A stretch of DNA of 64,000 nucleotides from Bacteroidales bacterium (GTDB lineage Bacteria; Bacteroidota; Bacteroidia; Bacteroidales; UBA932): positions 1 to 64,000 of the forward strand of contig JAKSKK010000008.1 in assembly GCA_024401745.1 (NCBI GenBank), read 5' to 3'. The position numbers were made by a program, and so were the translations under genes. How positions within the stretch are numbered: position 1 is the first letter of the stretch; the number at the start of each line of letters is the position of its first letter. The notes beneath the pieces were generated by a model that saw only the letters and a program-made list of their open reading frames with translations, did no database searches and was not told where the DNA came from. Shown here in pieces: positions 60,904 to 64,000 of this stretch.

Positions 60904-61851
60904 ATGAACATTGACATCAAGAAGATTTTTACGTCCGTCAAGGAGTATGCGCTCGTCACTGTCGGCATCCTGATGTATGTCATTGGATGGGACGTGTTCC
61001 TGATTCCCAACAACCTGATCGGTGGTGGCGTGACCGGTATCGGTTCGATCGTCCAGTATGCGACCGGCGGTCTTATCAAGGTCGGCTACACCTACTTCGC
61101 CATCAACCTGATACTCCTCATCATCGCTCTCCGCACATTGGGAAAGGGCTTCGGAGGCAAGACGGTGTTCGCAATCCTGATTGCGTCAGTGGGCCTCACC
61201 GCCTTCCAGAGCATAATCCCGAAGGACATCATCCAAGCCCTGGCAATCGACAACGGCAAGCTGATGAGCACCATCATGGGCGGCGTGTTCTCAGGTGTGG
61301 GCATCGGCCTGTGCATCTCACAGGGAGGTAGCACCGGCGGCACTGACATCGTGGCGCTCGTGGTGAACAAGTACAGGGGAGTGTCGCCCGGAAGGATGAT
61401 CCTCTGGATGGACGTGTTCATCATCCTGTCCTCATTCCTGGTTCCTTCCTATACAGCGGACGGTGCTCTCATGCCCTGGACCGAAAAGCTTACCACTGTC
61501 ATCTACGCCTTCGTGCTGACCGCCATTACCAGCACTGTGCTGGACCTTTATCTGTCCGGCTCCAAGCAGTCAGTGCAGCTTTTCATACTCAGCAGGAAAT
61601 ATGCAGAGATTGCTGATGCCATCACGCATGACCTGCATCGCGGCGTGACCGTCCTGAACGGCAAGGGCTGGTATTCCAAGCAGGATACCGAGGTGCTGAT
61701 GGTGCTTACGAGAAAGTCCGATCTCAACATACTTCTCAAGTATGTAAAGACCATCGATCCCGATGCATTCCTTTCTGTGGCATCAGTCACCGGAGTGTAC
61801 GGAAAGGGCTTCGAGACCATCAAGCTTGCTTCCAGACAGAAGAGAAGTTAA
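60904..61851 (+). CDS. YitT-family membrane protein (second copy)
   Basis: The 315-residue protein is a paralogue of its neighbour with the same plan: membrane part carrying CISQGGSTGGTDIVALVVNKYRGVSPG, and DUF2179 tail (LYLSGSKQSVQLFILSRKYAEIADAITHDLHRGVTVLNG). The two share the motifs and the repeated GKGF-x-x-IK ending but differ through most of the membrane part, so the duplication is old. They could form a heteromer. A strong terminator follows at 61897. Confidence 0.9.
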   Translation: MNIDIKKIFTSVKEYALVTVGILMYVIGWDVFLIPNNLIGGGVTGIGSIVQYATGGLIKVGYTYFAINLILLIIALRTLGKGFGGKTVFAILIASVGLTAFQSIIPKDIIQALAIDNGKLMSTIMGGVFSGVGIGLCISQGGSTGGTDIVALVVNKYRGVSPGRMILWMDVFIILSSFLVPSYTADGALMPWTEKLTTVIYAFVLTAITSTVLDLYLSGSKQSVQLFILSRKYAEIADAITHDLHRGVTVLNGKGWYSKQDTEVLMVLTRKSDLNILLKYVKTIDPDAFLSVASVTGVYGKGFETIKLASRQKRS

Positions 61852-61896
61852 AAAACTTGTACGAAAGTAATAAAACTTGAAAAGTTGAAGTCTATG

Positions 61897-61928
61897 CCTC
61901 TTTGACGTGTGTCGAAGAGGTTTTTTTT
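61897..61928 (+). terminator. intrinsic terminator after the yitT pair
   Basis: A ten-pair stem (CCTCTTTGAC / GTCGAAGAGG with one G-T pair) around loop GTGT is followed by eight Ts. It separates leuS-yitT-yitT from the AraC gene. The rest of 61852-61957 has no gene. Confidence 0.92.
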
Positions 61929-61957
61929 AGTTTTATTTGTTATACCAAAATCTCATT

Positions 61958-62974
61958 ATGAAAAAACTTTTTTCATTGCGCAGGATCATCAGACTTGCAT
62001 CCGCAGCACTCGTAATCATCAGCATTTCCTTGAACCTTGTCATGTCAGGAACGTCTCCCGATCCGTCAAAGCTCTATGAATTCCTTTTCTCGGGCGTTGC
62101 CGTGCTTGCCTGCTGCTACCTGCCCCATGAGAGCCATGTCCGCCATGCCGTATGCAGCGGATGCATGCTCGCCATCTCGGTGGCCCTGTTCCTTCTTGGC
62201 ATCGAGCCATGGTTGGCTGTCCTCGTCCTTTCCGCATGCCTTGCTGCGGTTCATGTCGTGTTCATACGCGAGAAATACGTCCAGGCCAGGTTCTTCTTCT
62301 GCAACGCTGCCGTGTGGCACAACATTGAAGACAACGAGCGCTCGGTGCTTGTTGCAGCGGCCCTTGTCCTTGCAATGATCTTCCAGATATCCCTGCGCTG
62401 TGCCGCATTGCTCCAATGGCTGGAGGTCATCCTTGTGGCGGCCCTGTACGTCTTCCTTTATATGTACATGTATTTCGGGTGGTATGTGCTTGTGGGAAAG
62501 TCAACGCTTGATGAAATCAGGCGCAACCTGCGCGGGCGTGTACGGCCGGCAGTTCCGGCGCGCAGTGACGAGGAGACGCGGCGCATGGAGTCGCTGTTCG
62601 TGCGCGTGAAGGATATGATGGAAGAGAGCCGGCCCTATCTTGACCCTGACTTCTCGGAACTGAAGCTGGCATCGCAGGTGTTCAGCAACCAGAACTATCT
62701 GTCGCGCACGGTAAATGCCATGTCGGGCATGAACTTCAAGCAGTTCGTCAACAGTTATCGCGTGCAGTATGCTGAGGAACTCATGGTAAAGGACCCGCGC
62801 ATGCAGGTGAAGGAACTTGCGGTAATGTCGGGATTCAATTCCACGCCGTCATTCAACATGGCATTCAAGCTCTTCCGCGGAATGACGCCCGGGAAGTACA
62901 TGAAGGATATGTGCCAGTATGAACAGCCTAGATCTCGTGAACGCCAGTCCAGCTCTCAGGGAAAGGAGCAGTGA
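61958..62974 (+). CDS. membrane-anchored AraC-family regulator
   Basis: The 338-residue protein has about six hydrophobic helices (10-190), then a cytoplasmic AraC-type DNA-binding domain (about 225-320: KLASQVFSNQNYLSRTVNAMSGMNFKQFVNSYRVQYAEELMVKD and VKELAVMSGFNSTPSFNMAFKLFRGMTPGKYMKD). There is no periplasmic sensor or kinase domain. It is probably a one-component membrane sensor; the signal is unknown. Its last 47 bp overlap the end of the convergent pseudouridine synthase gene. Confidence 0.88.
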   Translation: MKKLFSLRRIIRLASAALVIISISLNLVMSGTSPDPSKLYEFLFSGVAVLACCYLPHESHVRHAVCSGCMLAISVALFLLGIEPWLAVLVLSACLAAVHVVFIREKYVQARFFFCNAAVWHNIEDNERSVLVAAALVLAMIFQISLRCAALLQWLEVILVAALYVFLYMYMYFGWYVLVGKSTLDEIRRNLRGRVRPAVPARSDEETRRMESLFVRVKDMMEESRPYLDPDFSELKLASQVFSNQNYLSRTVNAMSGMNFKQFVNSYRVQYAEELMVKDPRMQVKELAVMSGFNSTPSFNMAFKLFRGMTPGKYMKDMCQYEQPRSRERQSSSQGKEQ

Positions 62975-63638
62975 CGGTGATCTCCTCCTTCTTCACGGGG
63001 TGAACGAAGGTCACTGAGCGGGAGTGCAGGCATATACCTCCGTCGGGATTCGACCGGGGCGCACCATACTTGAGGTCTCCCTTGATGACGCATCCGATGT
63101 TGCTGAGCTGGCATCGTATCTGGTGGTGGCGGCCGGTCAGCAGCTCCACTTCAAGGAGGTGATACCTGTCGGTGCTGTAGAGATATTCGTAGTTGAGCTT
63201 TGCCAGCTTGGCGCCCTCGCGTCTTGTCTTTGTCACGAAGGTCTTGTTCTGCTTCTCGTTGCGTACCAGCCAGTCTTCGAGGTAGCCTTTGGGCTGCCCG
63301 GGCTTTCCGCAGCACAGCGCCCAGTATCTCTTGTGCACCTGCGAGGTGCGGAACATCTCGTCGAGCCTTTCGAGAGCCTTGCCGGTCTTGGCGAGGATGC
63401 AGATTCCGCTGACGGGGCGGTCCAGCCGGTGGGGGAGTCCGAGGAACACCTTGCCGGGCTTGAGGTCCCTCCTGGCGATGAATGCCTTGTAGACGTCGGT
63501 GAGGCATTCGTCACCCGTCCTGTCGCCCTGGGTGATCTCGCCCACCTTCTTGTTGACAATCATTATATGGTTGTCTTCGTAGAGAATCCGGCTCTCAAGG
63601 TCGCGGAATTCATCGTCTGTCAGTTCCCTGTATTCCAT
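62928..63638 (-). CDS. RluA-family RNA pseudouridine synthase
   Basis: The 236-residue protein has the catalytic block GLPHRLDRPVSGICILAKTGKALERL with the active Asp in HRLDR, then TGRHHQIRCQLSNIGCVIKGDLKYG for RNA binding. There is no N-terminal S4 domain, as in RluA-type rather than RluD-type enzymes. Which rRNA or tRNA uridine it changes cannot be told. The promoter box at 63644-63651 is five bases before the ATG. Confidence 0.87.
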   Translation of the reverse strand: MEYRELTDDEFRDLESRILYEDNHIMIVNKKVGEITQGDRTGDECLTDVYKAFIARRDLKPGKVFLGLPHRLDRPVSGICILAKTGKALERLDEMFRTSQVHKRYWALCCGKPGQPKGYLEDWLVRNEKQNKTFVTKTRREGAKLAKLNYEYLYSTDRYHLLEVELLTGRHHQIRCQLSNIGCVIKGDLKYGAPRSNPDGGICLHSRSVTFVHPVKKEEITVTAPFPESWTGVHEI

Positions 63639-63643
63639 GGCCG

Positions 63644-63650
63644 CAAAGAT

Positions 63651-63651
<1 letters not shown>
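63644..63651 (-). promoter_or_regulatory. TAnnTTTG -7 box for the pseudouridine synthase gene
   Basis: The minus strand reads TATCTTTG five bases before the ATG at 63638, so the mRNA is probably leaderless. It touches the dnaK-side palindrome. Confidence 0.75.

Positions 63652-64000
<349 letters not shown>

Noticed and set aside
62928..63638. RluD specifically
   Set aside because: The S4 domain typical of RluD/RluC is absent, so only the wider RluA family is supported.

Overview
The window looks like a stretch of chromosome from a high-GC member of the Bacteroidales (Bacteroidetes). The evidence is the repeated TAnnTTTG promoter element in front of genes, the lack of clear Shine-Dalgarno sites, and family content typical of the phylum: S46 dipeptidyl peptidase, fimbrillin with a FISUMP domain, DUF4293, DUF4876, DUF6850, Bacteroidetes-type omega subunit, OmpH next to BamA, and a TonB receptor with a carboxypeptidase-like N-terminal domain. 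I cannot place it to genus. Almost all the sequence is coding and no stretch over 300 bases is empty. I saw no tRNA, rRNA, CRISPR array or complete mobile element.

Layout. 1-1100: accessory edge with a possible IS21-like terminus and an ORF6N gene broken by a stop codon. 1136-4093 (minus): pnuC, rpoN, a SPOR protein and an LEA-like lipoprotein. 4138-9967 (plus): miaB, radC, trxB, bamD, rpoZ-like, recN. 9950-13905 (minus): periplasmic-binding-fold protein, glycosyltransferase, OmpH-like lipoprotein, pdxJ. 13969-18699 (plus): nadK, uppS, bamA, ompH. 18764-22996 (plus): korA, korB, gdhA, linked through 2-oxoglutarate. 24064-31943 (plus): five tightly packed genes for a membrane polyferredoxin, an M3 peptidase, PncA, PncB and a FeoB-like protein. 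34034-41083 (plus): an outer-membrane locus of TonB receptor, DUF4876 lipoprotein, DUF6850 protein and fimbrillin/FISUMP protein. 41151-54276: metabolic and housekeeping genes including mazG, tcdA, prfA, fabF and gyrA. 54277-64000: CapA-like protein, SPOR lipoprotein, an M28-like/TonB-C fusion, leuS, two yitT genes, a membrane AraC regulator, a pseudouridine synthase and the start of dnaK.

The most unusual content is the 24-32 kb operon. Its last gene encodes a FeoB whose transmembrane core is intact but whose GTPase motifs are gone and replaced by an N-terminal three-cysteine motif. Its first gene encodes a polyferredoxin carrying an HMA-like domain with one cysteine. A second pseudo-enzyme is the M28-like protein at 55.9 kb, which has lost every zinc ligand I can align and is fused to a TonB C-terminal domain.

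Promoters are unusually readable. Twenty-two TAnnTTTG boxes sit just ahead of genes, eight of them in back-to-back divergent pairs, and at least eight genes start so close to the box that their mRNAs are probably leaderless. NAD metabolism recurs (pnuC, pncA, pncB, nadK), as does envelope biogenesis (bamA, bamD, OmpH proteins, uppS, SPOR proteins).
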